Positions 43,577-55,679 of a stretch of DNA of 64,000 nt are shown piece after piece. The notes below the pieces were generated by a model that was not told the DNA's origin, did not search any database, and saw nothing but the letters and a program-made list of their open reading frames with translations. A program made the translations under genes and the position numbers. Every line of letters begins with the position of its first letter. Within the stretch, counting starts at the first letter, position 1. Origin of the DNA: Sepioteuthis lessoniana. Taxonomy: Eukaryota; Mollusca; Cephalopoda; Myopsida; Loliginidae. The DNA is taken from the NCBI GenBank assembly GCA_963585895.1, contig OY757934.1, forward strand, positions 47,221,707 through 47,285,706, written 5' to 3'.

Positions 43577-45385
43577 CTAAACACTATCGCCTACCTTGTA
43601 ACTGCTGGGTCCGGCATCCTCCGGTGGTAACATGACATCAACACCTTTTATACGGGCTGGATACGAGTATATTATGTTTGCTGGTGCCGTTGACGCCGAC
43701 GCATCGTCTTTGGGAGTCACATTGTACCAGTATACAGCCTCCATCACCGAGCACCGTGTTCTTGTGGCAATTCGTTTTATGGTTCGGTGAGATCTCTCCA
43801 CAATCCCGTTGCCAGCCGGTACGTATGCGCATCGGAATCTCATCCGAACGCCCCAGCGCTCGGCAAATTTAGAGAACGTCTCTCCGCTAAAGGTCGTGGC
43901 GTTATCCGTGAGTAGCTCAACAGGGGCCCCCACCCCCACCCTCTCGCAAAATACGGTCTCCAACCGCCGAACAATGCTGGCAGCATCTTGGCATGATAAC
44001 GGCCTCCAAATAGCAAACCGACTGGGACCGCAGTCGATTAAGGTTAGGTAATGACGACCTCCAAGGTGAGTCACGTCCAATCCAACCCTCCTCCAGTTCT
44101 CGCGTACGTCCAGACTGCCTGCCTTCCAACTCACCGGGGCGGGATCTATGGACTGACACTCTTCGCATTCCCTAACTACCTCCCGAACAGCTGCCTTAGA
44201 GACCTCAGGACTCACCAGTTTCACGAAGTAGAGTGTGCACTTTACGCCAGGGTGCCCACAAGATCGGTGAATGGTCCGAATGCGAGCGGGATCCAGCTCA
44301 CCCATAGATGCGGCGCATACTGGCTCGATGAGTTCTGCTTCTTTCCGAAGTGCATGCAGCCATCGTTGGGGCACTCTAGTGAATGGATCAGCTCGGTTCA
44401 CCTGGGATTTAACGAGTGCCACGTCAATTTTCAGTCTATACTCCGCCACTAATTCTTGGAGCGTACTCAGTCGCCGTCTTATTAACATCCCCGACGCCGC
44501 CTTAGTCCGCACCCTTGCTTTCCCGGACAGGGTGTCAGAAATCCACCGGTGCACGCAGGCCGAGTCTGTCCGCAGGTGAATCACACTCGCCTTCCAGTGC
44601 AGCGTCAGATTAATGCCCCTCAACACTGCGTCAAGCTCTGCCAGGTTGATGTGCTTATCTACGTGCACCGGTCGTAGCCAACTTGCGTCTTCAATGATGG
44701 CTCCGTCATATTCAATAGCCACCCCGGTGGCCAGAGAGCTGGCATCCACCCACACAGTGACTTCCTGGCCATTCGCGCACCAGTCACCACGTGCTCGATC
44801 AGTTTGTGACGATCTCATCACAATTTCGTCAAGCATCCGACGCAACATGGGGTCTTGTGTTTCGTCGTCCCATCCGGTTGTCACAGCGTTAGCTCTCTGT
44901 TTCACAAACGCAGCTGCAACACGGAGCCAGCCGCACACTGGAAAATTCCCGATCAGCCGCCCACACACAGAAAAGACGGCACGACGCGTAAGTACATTGG
45001 GAACCTTCGGACGCTTGCCGTCGCATCGCCATCTAAGCTTGCCGCGCTCCTCCCAGACGTATACGCCCAACACTCGAGCGCCACTATTTAGTTGTTCCGG
45101 AGTCTTACAAGTCAGCCCAAACCGTTCAAGGTGCCTCTTCACTTGGGCTGCCGAACACACACTCTCGTTAACAAATATGTCATCGACATACGAAGAGGTA
45201 GCGCGACTGACGGTTTCATCTTGCCCGATCATAGCTTTTACGATGGACCGCATAATCTGTGGAGCTACATTAAGCCCGAACCCCAAGCGGGTGAGGCAGT
45301 ACCTCTGCCCTTTAATTTTCACCGTTTGGAACGGCCACAGCGACTTGTCAACGTGGATCTGCAGATATGCCCGGCGCAGGTCCAC
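43577..45385 (-). CDS. pol: pol remnant: RT palm, RNase H and integrase, unit 6
   Basis: 602 codons. All RT, RNase H, zinc-site (H373, H378, C407, C410) and DD35E residues are present. Shares Ser for Phe in the first RNase H motif (VDASS) with units 5 and 7, and Arg for Gln at 514 with unit 7. Ends at the shared TAG. Confidence 0.88.
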   Translation of the reverse strand: MDLRRAYLQIHVDKSLWPFQTVKIKGQRYCLTRLGFGLNVAPQIMRSIVKAMIGQDETVSRATSSYVDDIFVNESVCSAAQVKRHLERFGLTCKTPEQLNSGARVLGVYVWEERGKLRWRCDGKRPKVPNVLTRRAVFSVCGRLIGNFPVCGWLRVAAAFVKQRANAVTTGWDDETQDPMLRRMLDEIVMRSSQTDRARGDWCANGQEVTVWVDASSLATGVAIEYDGAIIEDASWLRPVHVDKHINLAELDAVLRGINLTLHWKASVIHLRTDSACVHRWISDTLSGKARVRTKAASGMLIRRRLSTLQELVAEYRLKIDVALVKSQVNRADPFTRVPQRWLHALRKEAELIEPVCAASMGELDPARIRTIHRSCGHPGVKCTLYFVKLVSPEVSKAAVREVVRECEECQSIDPAPVSWKAGSLDVRENWRRVGLDVTHLGGRHYLTLIDCGPSRFAIWRPLSCQDAASIVRRLETVFCERVGVGAPVELLTDNATTFSGETFSKFAERWGVRMRFRCAYVPAGNGIVERSHRTIKRIATRTRCSVMEAVYWYNVTPKDDASASTAPANIIYSYPARIKGVDVMLPPEDAGPSSYKVGDSV

Positions 45386-45953
45386 TATGGCGGCTTTTGG
45401 CCCCCTTCTCCTGAAATCCCGGTAGTTGAGCTGCTGCAGCTGCCGATTCTCTGCCTGTGAGACTGTCCTTCAATATTGCTCGGGTACGGGCCAATATTTC
45501 AGATATCGGCAAGTCGTCTACTCGGGTAGTGGCCTGAAGAAGATTCTCCGCATGCTCCGGCAACCCAGCAATAAATGAGCAGGCCAGACCTCGCTCTGTC
45601 ATATCTCCGAACTTAGTCGCGAGCTTGCGTAGCTCCGCCAAGAAGACGTCCACCGTTTCTCCCGGACGCAAACGGCACGCTGCAAACTGCTTATAAGTCG
45701 TCACAGGACTGACGGCAAATGCTGTGTGAAGATCATCTTTTATACAGGCAAAGTCAGCCCTCTTCTCCTCACTCAGCTGTTGATACACTGCGTATGACAC
45801 CCCCCCCCCCGAGAGGTGCATTGGCACAACGCACTCGATATTTTTTACTCCGCTCAACCGGCACACCAACTCTGCATTCTCCATCCATTCAACCATCGAT
45901 TAGCCGGCATCGATCCCGTCAAAGAGGGGAATCAATTTTGGGTCGAAGGCCAT
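45348..45953 (-). pseudogene. gag: gag, unit 6, nonsense codon near the start
   Basis: A stop replaces the codon after DAG (near 45900; gattagccgg for gattgcccgg). The rest is open from an internal ATG as 182 codons. Residues SY are added beside the poly-Gly stretch. Confidence 0.78.
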
Positions 45954-45969
45954 AATTGCCGAAATAGCT

Positions 45970-46802
45970 TGTTGTCAAGAGCGGACGTAAAAGACACCGT
46001 GAAAGTGATTCTTGGAGTTCCTTTCGCAAACTCCCGTCTCTTCAATGAATCCCTCACACTAAAGACAAAGACCAAATCCCAATTCTGTGTGTCGGTAGGC
46101 TGCGATGGATTTCGCACGTCAGTTTAAGGGCGTATTGATTCGAGCGTTCTCTCCCTCTCTCTCCTTCACTTTTCCTTCTCTCTCGCTCTCTCCCTCTTTC
46201 TCCTTCCTTCCGTCTCTCTCTCCTTCCTGTTCTCGCCTTCCTTCCTTCGTTCGTTCGTTCGTTAAGTTGTAACAAGTTCGTCGGGCGACGCACTCAGAAC
46301 AAAAATCCCTGTTACGCCGTTACTGTGCGTATTTTATGTTCGTGAGATCTCGCCAGAATTTGCATACGTGCAAATTACCTCTCCCTGGTTCAAGATCTCC
46401 CATCATCAAATATACTCGAGGCAGCCATATCGGTTTCGATTTTCCGCTCTCCAATCCATCATTTCGGTCGGCCGTGCTGGCGGAGGCACGGATCCGGCCG
46501 GGTGTGGCTTGGTGACTGGAATAATTTCCTTCGGTCTCAAGGGGGGCTTCCCCCCCCCAGGCTTTTACCTCCTTCGGGAGGGTTGGGTTTATCGCCCGGC
46601 GCCTGAGGCGCCCCAGAAAGGGGAGTGCCGACCGGGCCGAGGGCATTTTTGGAACCTGCACCCGGACCCACCATAAAAAGACCTTGTGCCATACCTGCCC
46701 GTTCGGTGGGGCGAGCAACAAATACTGCTTTTCCGCTCTACAAGCCAGACACGTTCGTGCGCGCTTCGAATGCCCAGGTACGTTGCGTCCGTTACCTTCA
46801 CA
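45970..46802 (-). repeat. 5' LTR, unit 6 (833 bp)
   Basis: Variant ggagttcc, the same as 3' LTRs. Contains the GC-rich insertion. Confidence 0.9.
46451..46728. mobile_element. GC-rich insertion, unit 6
   Basis: Same insertion and duplication, 278 bp. Confidence 0.75.
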
Positions 46803-47515
46803 ATAATGTTTATTTTTAACTCGAGACGTCTTCCTCCAGATTTCCGTCGACCCATTCATTTGGAATGCATCGTCTCCTTTCACTTAGTTAATGAAACTAG
46901 GCACACATTGCACATCAATCTGGCCAGGAAAGCGAAAGCTCAACGAAGAAACTGAATTTCTTCTAATAACAGCAAAAAAAAAAAAACCACGCCGTAAGGA
47001 CGAATTATACTAAAGCGAAAAGCAATAAAACGCAACAGAATAGCAAGTGTAGGGTATGCAGAGTAAGGCATTAAACGCCTAATCACATAATAAAAGAATG
47101 CACTCAACTGGCATGAAAGAAGTACAAGACAAGGTACCCATCGGTGGGAAAACTACTTGGCGTCGTCTCGTCGATTTCAACGTAGTGGATTTTACCGTTG
47201 AGGCTGACTACAGATTGAAAATAAAAGTAAACGGAAAGATAAACAAACACTTGGAGCATGAGAAAGAAGTAAATGCTGTGGCACACTAAAGTAACATTGA
47301 TAGCAATATTAATTGTTGCGATTGTAACTGTTCCGAAAAGCTTGGAAGACTGGCTGGAGGAAGTGGAAATCAAAGTTTCAAGAGAGACGATCGATACGAT
47401 AACATTGTTGAGATTGACCAAAATATTCCTGCAAACATGTTGGGACTTTCTCTTACTTAGACGTCACTGAAAGAGCACCAACTAACCCTGATGTGATAAA
47501 ATCGCATCTACTCTG

Positions 47516-47574
<59 letters not shown>
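46803..47574 (+). pseudogene. tRNA-type flank and LINE fragment II with (AAT)n tail, unit 6
   Basis: Full form. The AAT tract (about 47515-47574) lacks the aagattaac interruption seen in most units. Confidence 0.75.
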
Positions 47575-47575
<1 letters not shown>

Positions 47576-48156
47576 CGAAAGCAAATGTCTTTTGATAATA
47601 GCTGATGACGCCGTTAAGACGAATTATATTAAAATGAAAACCAATAAATCACAATAGTAAGCGAATGCAGTCAACTGGTATAAAAGAGTTACAAGACAAT
47701 ATATGACGCCTCGAGAAAATTTATCTACAGCAAATTTTGTATGAGATTGAAATGTGATCAAACGACCAATCGGCGAATGCCTTAACGAGAAACAATCGTA
47801 GAGAACGAGACGCCTAAAAATATTCTTCAATTTTCACATACAAACAGATCAACTAACTTTTGCTAGAATCCAACACTGCGTTGAAAAAATTCTATTATGG
47901 GTTGGTTTATCAGATTATAACGAAATACTACAAAGTTGCCGATATCGTGTAGAAGACTAAACACGATCACCTCATTTAACTAGGAATTAAGGATAAGATG
48001 AACTTTAAAAAACGATCTTTTCATCCGGTGGATTTTTCTGAAAGAGATTTCACAACGCCGTCTACAAAGGGACATTTCACAATTATCAATATGGATTTTA
48101 GTCATTATATTGAAAGTTAGGTAGAGTTCGTTGGTCTACTTAAAAGAGAAAACGGT
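47575..48156 (+). pseudogene. LINE fragment III and tRNA-2 downstream flank, unit 6
   Basis: Same as unit 1, with minor substitutions. Confidence 0.6.
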
Positions 48157-48238
48157 CGCTGCGAGCAGGATTTGAACCTGCGCGGGCAATGCCCATTGGA
48201 TTTCAAGTCCAACGCCTTAACCACTCGGCCATCACAGC
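48157..48238 (-). tRNA. tRNA-Ser(UGA), gene 2 of unit 6
   Basis: T-loop TTCAAAT form, intact. Confidence 0.97.
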
Positions 48239-48393
48239 TGCAAGCGACGATGTTATATAGTTTTATAATGTTTTTGTTTTTTTAACTCGAGACCTCTCAT
48301 TCCAGATTTCTGCTTATCAATCATTTGGAATGCATCGTCTCTTCTCACTTAGTTAATGAAACTAGACCAACATTGCACAGGAGAAGACAAGAA

Positions 48394-49352
48394 AATGGCC
48401 AGGAAAGCGAAAGCCTAAAGGAGAAACAGCGGAAAACAACGCCATAAGAACGAATTATACTAAAGTGAAAAGCAATAAAACGCAACAATATATCAATTGT
48501 AGGTTATGCAGAGTAAGGCATTAAACGCTTAATCACATTGACGCATTCATACAACGTCTCGAAGACTACATAGAAAAACACGAACGAGGACTGATTTCAT
48601 CAGAAACGATACTGATAACACGATAGACGATAGAATAACAACAACTAGGAAACAAAAATGGGAGAAAAAAACAACTCAATGTCCGCTTTAAACCACTAAT
48701 AAACAACTGCACACACCAGAAAACCTGGACCTGGCTAAGAAAAGGAAACCTTAAGAGAGAAACGGAATCTCTCCTAATAGCAGCGCAGGACAACGCCATA
48801 ACGACCAATAATATCAAAGCGAGAATAGATAAGACGCAACAAAACACTAAATGTTAGCTATGCGGTGACAGAGACGAAAGCATCAATCTCATAATAAGCG
48901 AATGCAGCAAATTAGCACAGAACGAGTATAAGACTAGACACGACAAGGTCGGCAAGGTGATCCACTGGGAAATGTGCAAGAAATTTAAATTTCACCATAC
49001 TAACAAATCGTATATGCACAACCCAGCACCTGTCCTAGAAAATGACACGCATAAACTCCTATGGGACTTTAACATAGAAACGGATCACCTAATCCCGGTC
49101 AGAAGACCAGACTGACCTTATACGTAATAATCAACAAAAAAAGAGACCTTGCAAAATTGTCGAGTGTTCTGTCCCGGCGGACCACAGAATAAATCTGAAG
49201 GAATGTCAAAAGAAGGATAACTACCTCGAACTTGCTAGACAATTGAAAAAACTGTGGAACATGAAATTGACGATTGTGCCAATTGTGAAAAACCATCAGC
49301 TAACACTGATGTGAAAAACTCTAAAGGAGCAAATAATAATGATAAAAATGTG
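48394..49352 (+). pseudogene. LINE fragments IV and I, unit 6/7 boundary
   Basis: Same LINE pair with several private substitutions, such as cctaatagcagcgcagg near 48774 and a change in the LDLARQ segment near 49230 that unit 9 shares. Confidence 0.7.
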
Positions 49353-50210
49353 GTTTTTCAGATAAAAATGAAATGCTTTAAAGTGGAAGAAATTGACTAG
49401 AAGATTAAGCACGAGTTGCTGCTTCTTCAACTTGGAATTAAGGAAAAGCCGAACTTGAAAAAAGGTACTCGTCATTTGGCGGATTTTCTTGTTTCAGTGA
49501 AGTGCAGACTGAAAATGAGAGAAAGCGAAATAATAGTATTTCGATTGTGCCAAATAGCAGAAATTAGCAGCAGAAAATTAAGGTGACGATAATGTCACAA
49601 ATAGATGGTGTGTTAGGAAGAGTCCCCGAGAATTGTTTTGAAAATATTGTGTCATTATTGGAAATCAGAAGACGATTTGAGGAGATAGAGACGATAGCAT
49701 TGTTAAAATCGGTTAAAATAACCAGAAAAGTGCTGGTAACCTCAGGTTAATGGGTTGTCACTGATATTTCAGTGAAAGACTACTGACTAATCGCGTTGTG
49801 ATAAACTCTCAGCCAGTGAAATAATCGATTAAGTATGTTCTACACACAATAGCAGTGTTTTTATTTTCCTTCCATCAGTCCATATGCTGAGTTAATGCCA
49901 ATAATAATGATAAAAATAATAGTAATTTTAAGAAGGAAGGTCTTGCAGAAATAAGCTTTTCCGTTGAATAAGATTCCTATTTCGAGGTGGCATCTAAGTG
50001 AGATATGGCTCCATTCCCCAGAAGAAGAAAAAGAGTTGCGCTAAAACGTTCCATGTGTATACAAGATATACGAATTAAATGTCTTTCCGTTTCGAATTAA
50101 ATGCTGACGCCGTTTACAAAGGGACATTTCACAATTATCAATATGGATTTAAGTGTCATTATATTGGAAGTGAGCTAGAATTTGTTGATCGACTTAAAAG
50201 AGAAAACGAT

Positions 50211-50292
50211 CGCTGCGAGCAGGATTCGAACCTGCGAGGGCAATGCCCATTGGATTTCAAGTCCAACCCCTTAACCACTCGGCCATCACAGC
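50211..50292 (-). tRNA. tRNA-Ser(UGA), gene 1 of unit 7, D-stem variant
   Basis: The D-stem 3' strand is GGG instead of GGC, so one of only three D-stem pairs becomes G-G. A and B boxes are intact, so the gene may be transcribed, but the product may fold or mature poorly. Unit 9 has the same change. Confidence 0.93.
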
Positions 50293-50337
50293 TGCAAGCA
50301 CGGCGCAGTTGTAACTTTATAATGTTTATTTTTAACT

Positions 50338-50758
50338 CGAGGTCTGGTCTGCGCATTTATTGCTGGGTTGCAGGAGCATGCGGAGAATCTTCTTCAGGCC
50401 ACTACCCGAGTAGACGACTTGCCGATATCTGAAATATTGGCCCGTGCCCGAGCAATACTGTAGGACAGTCTCAAAGGCACAGAATCAGCCCTCTTCTCCT
50501 CACTCAGCTGCTGATACACTGCGTATACGCCTCCCGAGAGGCGCATTGGCACAACGCACTCGATATTTTTTACTCCGCTCAACCGGCACACCAACTCTGC
50601 CCTCTCCACCCATTCAACCAACGATTGCCCGGCATCGATACCGTCAAAGAGGGGAATCAATTTTGGGTCGAAGACAATAATTGCCGAAATAGCTTGTTGT
50701 CAAGAGCGGACGAAAAAAGACACCGTGAAAGGGATTCTTGGAGTTCCTTTCGCAAACT
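50338..50758. pseudogene. Scrambled gag remnant, unit 7
   Basis: Same rearrangement. The LTR piece reads gcggacgaaaaaag (one extra base), a variant shared only with unit 9. Confidence 0.85.
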
Positions 50759-50815
50759 TAGTAAGGGAGGTGATACTACAATCTCTTCATTTCTATAATT
50801 TTTCTTTAAGTCTAC

Positions 50816-51018
50816 TGTTGTCAAGAGCGGACGTAAAAGACACCGTGAAAGTGATTCTTGGAGTTCCTTTCGCAAACTCCCGTCTCTTCATTGAATCCCT
50901 CACACTAAAGACAAAGACCAAATCCCAATTCTGTGTGTCGGTAGGCTGCGATGGATTTCGCACGTCAGTTTAAGGGCGTATTGATTCGAGCGTTCTCTCC
51001 CTCTTTCTCCTTCCTTCC

Positions 51019-51058
<40 letters not shown>

Positions 51059-51336
51059 TGCTCTCGTCTTCGTTCGTTCGTTCGTTAAGTTGTAACAAGT
51101 TCGTCGGGCGACGCACTCAGAACAAAAATCCCTGTTACGCCGTTACCGTGCGTATTTTATGTTCGTGAGATCTCGCCAGAATTTGCATACGTGCAAATTA
51201 CCTCTCGCTTGGTCGAGATCTCCCATCATCAAATATGCTCGAGGCAGCCATATCGGTTTCGATTTTCCGCTCTACAAGCCAGACACGTTCGTGCGCGCTT
51301 CGAATGCCCAGGTACGTTGCGTCCGTTACCTTCACA
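50816..51336 (-). repeat. 3' LTR, unit 7 (521 bp)
   Basis: Has attttccgctct where other 3' LTRs have cttttccgctct, the base seen left of the GC-rich insertion in 5' LTRs. Confidence 0.9.
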
Positions 51337-51699
51337 CTCCTCCCTGATTTGGGAATCACACAACGTACAGCGCGGAGCAGGACTCTTTAGTCTGCTACTT
51401 CGTCTGAGCGGAACGCTCTCGGCAACGTCTTCGTCCTCGGACGTGTCTCCGGGCCCATGTTGACCACGGTCGCTGTGGTCGCTTTTAGATGCTGCGGGAT
51501 CCTCCCGCGGTAAAAACAGCATCGGCGCTTCGTCTTCAGAGGAAGTGACGCTGCAATTAGTGGCGTCTGCTCCTTGCAATGGACGAACATCCTTTACGTG
51601 GCGAGGTGTCCCGTCAACAACGACCGAATGTGGGCTGTACACACCCGTAATTGTCCCCTTTCCGAACTGGGTTCTACATCGCCCACGAGGGATCTTCAC
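51229..51699 (-). CDS. Integrase C-terminal tail of pol, unit 7, open 156-codon frame
   Basis: Uninverted form, open into the 3' LTR. One residue near the end differs (AENRN for AEKRN). Confidence 0.6.
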   Translation of the reverse strand: MKIPRGRCRTQFGKGTITGVYSPHSVVVDGTPRHVKDVRPLQGADATNCSVTSSEDEAPMLFLPREDPAASKSDHSDRGQHGPGDTSEDEDVAESVPLRRSSRLKSPAPRCTLCDSQIREECEGNGRNVPGHSKRARTCLACRAENRNRYGCLEHI

Positions 51700-53508
51700 C
51701 TAAACACTATCGCCTACCTTGTAACTGCTGGGTCCGGCATCCTCCGGTGGTAACATGACATCAACACCTTTTATACGGGCTGGATACGAGTATATTATGT
51801 TTGCTGGTGCCGTTGACGCCGACGCATCGTCTTTGGGAGTCACATTGTACCAGTATACAGCCTCCATCACCGAGCACCGTGTTCTTGTGGCAATTCGTTT
51901 TATGGTTCGGTGAGATCTCTCCACAATCCCGTTGCCAGCCGGTACGTATGCGCATCGGAATCTCATCCGAACGCCCCAGCGCTCGGCGAATTTAGAGAAC
52001 GTCTCTCCGCTAAAGGTCGTGGCGTTATCCGTGAGTAGCTCAACAGGGGCCCCCACCCCCACCCTCTCGCAAAATACGGTCTCCAACCGCCGAACAATGC
52101 TGGCAGCATCTTGGCATGATAACGGCCTCCAAATAGCAAACCGACTGGGACCGCAGTCGATTAAGGTTAGGTAATGACGACCTCCAAGGTGAGTCACGTC
52201 CAATCCAACCCTCCTCCAGTTCTCGCGTACGTCCAGACTGCCTGCCTTCCAACTCACCGGGGCGGGATCTATGGACTGACACTCTTCGCATTCCCTAACT
52301 ACCTCCCGAACAGCTGCCTTAGAGACCTCAGGACTCACCAGTTTCACGAAGTAGAGTGTGCACTTTACGCCAGGGTGCCCACAAGATCGGTGAATGGTCC
52401 GAATGCGAGCGGGATCCAGCTCACCCATAGATGCGGCGCATACTGGCTCGATGAGTTCTGCTTCTTTCCGAAGTGCATGCAGCCATCGTTGGGGCACTCT
52501 AGTGAATGGATCAGCTCGGTTCACCTGGGATTTAACGAGTGCCACGTCAATTTTCAGTCTATACTCCGCCACTAATTCTTGGAGCGTACTCAGTCGCCGT
52601 CTTATTAACATCCCCGACGCCGCCTTAGTCCGCGCCCTTGCTTTCCCGGACAGGGTGTCAGAAATCCACCGGTGCACGCAGGCCGAGTCTGTCCGCAGGT
52701 GAATCACACTCGCCTTCCAGTGCAGCGTCAGATTAATGCCCCTCAACACTGCGTCAAGCTCTGCCAGGTTGATGTGCTTATCTACGTGCACCGGTCGTAG
52801 CCAACTTGCGTCTTCAATGATGGCTCCGTCATATTCAATAGCCACCCCGGTGGCCAGAGAGCTGGCATCCACCCACACAGTGACTTCCTGGCCATTCGCG
52901 CACCAGTCACCACGTGCTGGATCAGTTTGTGACGATCTCATCACAATTTCGTCAAGCATCCGACGCAACATGGGGTCTTGTGTTTCGTCGTCCCATCCGG
53001 TTGTCACAGCGTTAGCTCTCTGTTTCACAAACGCAGCTGCAACACGGAGCCAGCCGCACACTGGAAAATTCCCGATCAGCCGCCCACACACAGAAAAGAC
53101 GGCACGACGCGTAAGTACATTGGGAACCTTCGGACGCTTGCCGTCGCGTCGCCATCTAAGCTTGCCGCGCTCCTCCCAGACGTATACGCCCAACACTCGA
53201 GCGCCACTATTTAGTTGTTCCGGAGTCTTACAAGTCAGCCCAAACCGTTCAAGGTGCCTCTTCACTTGGGCTGCCGAACACACACTCTCGTTAACAAATA
53301 TGTCATCGACATACGAAGAGGTAGCGCGACTGACGGTTTCATCTTGCCCGATCATAGCTTTTACGATGGACCGCATAATCTGTGGAGCTACATTAAGCCC
53401 GAACCCCAAGCGGGTGAGGCAGTACCTCTGCCCTTTAATTTTCACCGTTTGGAACGGCCACAGCGACTTGTCAACGTGGATCTGCAGATATGCCCGGCGC
53501 AGGTCCAC
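51700..53508 (-). CDS. pol: pol remnant: RT palm, RNase H and integrase, unit 7
   Basis: Close to unit 6, with a private V292A (KARART). Catalytic and zinc residues are complete. Ends at the shared TAG. Confidence 0.88.
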   Translation of the reverse strand: MDLRRAYLQIHVDKSLWPFQTVKIKGQRYCLTRLGFGLNVAPQIMRSIVKAMIGQDETVSRATSSYVDDIFVNESVCSAAQVKRHLERFGLTCKTPEQLNSGARVLGVYVWEERGKLRWRRDGKRPKVPNVLTRRAVFSVCGRLIGNFPVCGWLRVAAAFVKQRANAVTTGWDDETQDPMLRRMLDEIVMRSSQTDPARGDWCANGQEVTVWVDASSLATGVAIEYDGAIIEDASWLRPVHVDKHINLAELDAVLRGINLTLHWKASVIHLRTDSACVHRWISDTLSGKARARTKAASGMLIRRRLSTLQELVAEYRLKIDVALVKSQVNRADPFTRVPQRWLHALRKEAELIEPVCAASMGELDPARIRTIHRSCGHPGVKCTLYFVKLVSPEVSKAAVREVVRECEECQSIDPAPVSWKAGSLDVRENWRRVGLDVTHLGGRHYLTLIDCGPSRFAIWRPLSCQDAASIVRRLETVFCERVGVGAPVELLTDNATTFSGETFSKFAERWGVRMRFRCAYVPAGNGIVERSHRTIKRIATRTRCSVMEAVYWYNVTPKDDASASTAPANIIYSYPARIKGVDVMLPPEDAGPSSYKVGDSV

Positions 53509-54075
53509 TATGGCGGCTTTTGGCCCCCTTCTCCTGAAATCCCGGTAGTTGAGCTGCTGCAGCTGCCGATTCTCTGCCTGTGAGACTGTCCTTCAATATT
53601 GCTCGGGTACGGGCCAATATTTCAGATATCGGCAAGTCGTCTACTCGGGTAGTGGCCTGAAGAAGATTCTCCGCATGCTCCGGCAACCCAGCAATAAATG
53701 AGCAGGCCAGACCTCGCTCTGTCATACCTCCGAACTGAGTCGCGAGCTTGCGTAGCTCCGCCAAGAAGACGTCCACCGTTTCTCCCGGACGCAAACGGCA
53801 CGCTGCAAACTGCTTATAAGTCGTCACAGGACTGACGGCAAATGCTGTGTGAAGATCATCTTTTATACAGGCAAAGTCAGCCCTCTTCTCCTCACTCAGC
53901 TGTTGATACACTGCGTATGACACCCACCCCCCGAGAGGTGCATTGGCACAACGCACTCGATATTTTTTACTCCGCTCAAGCGGCACACCAACTCTGCCTT
54001 CTCCATCCATTCAACCATCGATTAGCCGGCATCGATCCCGTCAAAGAGGGGAATCAATTTTGGGTCGAAGGCCAT
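53471..54075 (-). pseudogene. gag: gag, unit 7, nonsense codon and frameshift
   Basis: Shares the unit 6 stop after DAG. The C tract is interrupted (cacccacccccc), and the region before it is out of frame. Confidence 0.78.
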
Positions 54076-54091
54076 AATTGCTGAAATAGCT

Positions 54092-54925
54092 TGTTGTCAA
54101 GAGCGGACGTAAAAGACACCGTGAAAGTGATTCTTGGAGTTCCTTTCGCAAACTCCCGTCTCTTCAATGGATCCCTCACACTAAAGACAAAGACCAAATC
54201 CCAATTCTGTGTGTCGGTAGGCTGCGATGGATTTCGCACGTCAGTTTAAGGGCGTATTGATTCGAGCGTTCTCTCCCTCTCTCTCCTTCACTTTTCCTTC
54301 TCTCTCGCTCTCTCCCTCTTTCTCCTTCCTTCCGTCTCTCTCTCCTTCCTGTTCTCGCCTTCCTTCCTTCGTTCGTTCGTTCGTTAAGTTGTAACAAGTT
54401 CGTCGGGCGACGCACTCAGAACAAAAATCCCTGTTACGCCGTTACTGTGCGTATTTTATGTTCGTGAGATCTCGCCAGAATTTGCATACGTGCAAATTAC
54501 CTCTCGCTGGTTCAAGATCTCCCATCATCAAATATACTCGAGGCAGCCATATCGGTTTCGATTTTCCGCTCTCCAATCCATCATTTCGGTCGGCCGTGCT
54601 GGCGGAGGCACGGATCCGGCCGGGTGTGGCTTGGTGACTGGAATAATTTCCTTCGGTCTCAAGGGGGGCTTTCCCCCCCCCAGGCTTATACCTCCTTCGG
54701 GAGGGTTGGGTTTATCGCCCGGCGCCTGAGGCGCCCCAGAAAGGGGAGTGCCGACCGGGCCGAGGGCATTTTTGGAACCTGCACCCGGACCCACCATAAA
54801 AAGACCTTGTGCCATACCTGCCCGTTCGGTGGGGCGAGCAACAAATACTGCTTTTCCGCTCTACAAGCCAGACACGTTCGTGCACGTTTCGAATGCCCAG
54901 GTACGTTGCGTCCGTTACCTTCACA
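54092..54925 (-). repeat. 5' LTR, unit 7 (834 bp)
   Basis: Variant ggagttcc; private change gtgcacgtttcg near 54880. Contains the GC-rich insertion. Confidence 0.9.
54573..54851. mobile_element. GC-rich insertion, unit 7
   Basis: Same insertion. The G6 hairpin is changed (ggggggctttcccccc). Confidence 0.75.
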
Positions 54926-55639
54926 ATAATGTTTATTTTTAACTCGAGACGTCTTCCTCCAGATTTCCGTCGACCCATTCATTTGGAATGCATCGTCTCC
55001 TTTCACTTAGTTAATGAAACTAGGCACACATTGCACATCAATCTGGCCAGGAAAGCGAAAGCTCAACGAAGAAACTGAATTTCTTCTAATAACAGCAAAA
55101 AAAAAAAAAACCACGCCGTAAGGACGAATTATACTAAAGCGAAAAGCAATAAAACGCAACAGAATAGCAAGTGTAGGGTATGCAGAGTAAGGCATTAAAC
55201 GCCTAATCACATAATAAAAGAATGCACTCAACTGGCATGAAAGAAGTACAAGACAAGGTACCCATCGGTGGGAAAACTACTTGGCGTCGTCTCGTCGATT
55301 TCAACGTAGTGGATTTTACCGTTGAGGCTGACTACAGATTGAAAATAAAAGTAAACGGAAAGATAAACAAACACTTGGAGCATGAGAAAGAAGTAAATGC
55401 TGTGGCACACTAAAGTAACATTGATAGCAATATTAATTGTTGCGATTGTAACTGTTCCGAAAAGCTTGGAAGACTGGCTGGAGGAAGTGGAAATCAAAGT
55501 TTCAAGAGAGACGATCGATATGATAACATTGTTGAGATTGACCAAAATATTCCTGCAAACATGTTGGGACTTTCTCTTACTTAGACGTCACTGAAAGAGC
55601 ACCAACTAACCCTGATGTGATAAAATCGCATCTACTGTG

Positions 55640-55679
<40 letters not shown>

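Larger units (their letters stand above)
42701..46802 (-). mobile_element. Defective LTR retrotransposon, unit 6
   Basis: Same element. Pol and pol tail are open up to the shared TAG; gag has a nonsense codon. Polypurine tract at 43214-43222. Confidence 0.9.
40420..48532. repeat. Tandem unit 6 (8113 bp)
   Basis: Long-form unit like 5 and 7. Private changes include an altered acceptor base in tRNA 1, a changed stretch in the 3' LTR near 42727 and a simpler AAT tract. The stretch from 41240 to 42096 has no recognised gene. Confidence 0.97.
50816..54925 (-). mobile_element. Defective LTR retrotransposon, unit 7
   Basis: Same element. Pol and pol tail are open up to the shared TAG; gag has a nonsense codon and a frameshift. 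Polypurine tract at 51337-51345. Confidence 0.9.

Noticed and set aside
44613..45425. 270-codon + strand ORF (also at 52736-53548, with shorter versions in other units)
   Set aside because: It is the antisense shadow of pol. The opposite strand carries RT and RNase H motifs, and the predicted protein has no recognisable domain and Ser/Arg/Pro-rich composition typical of shadow frames.
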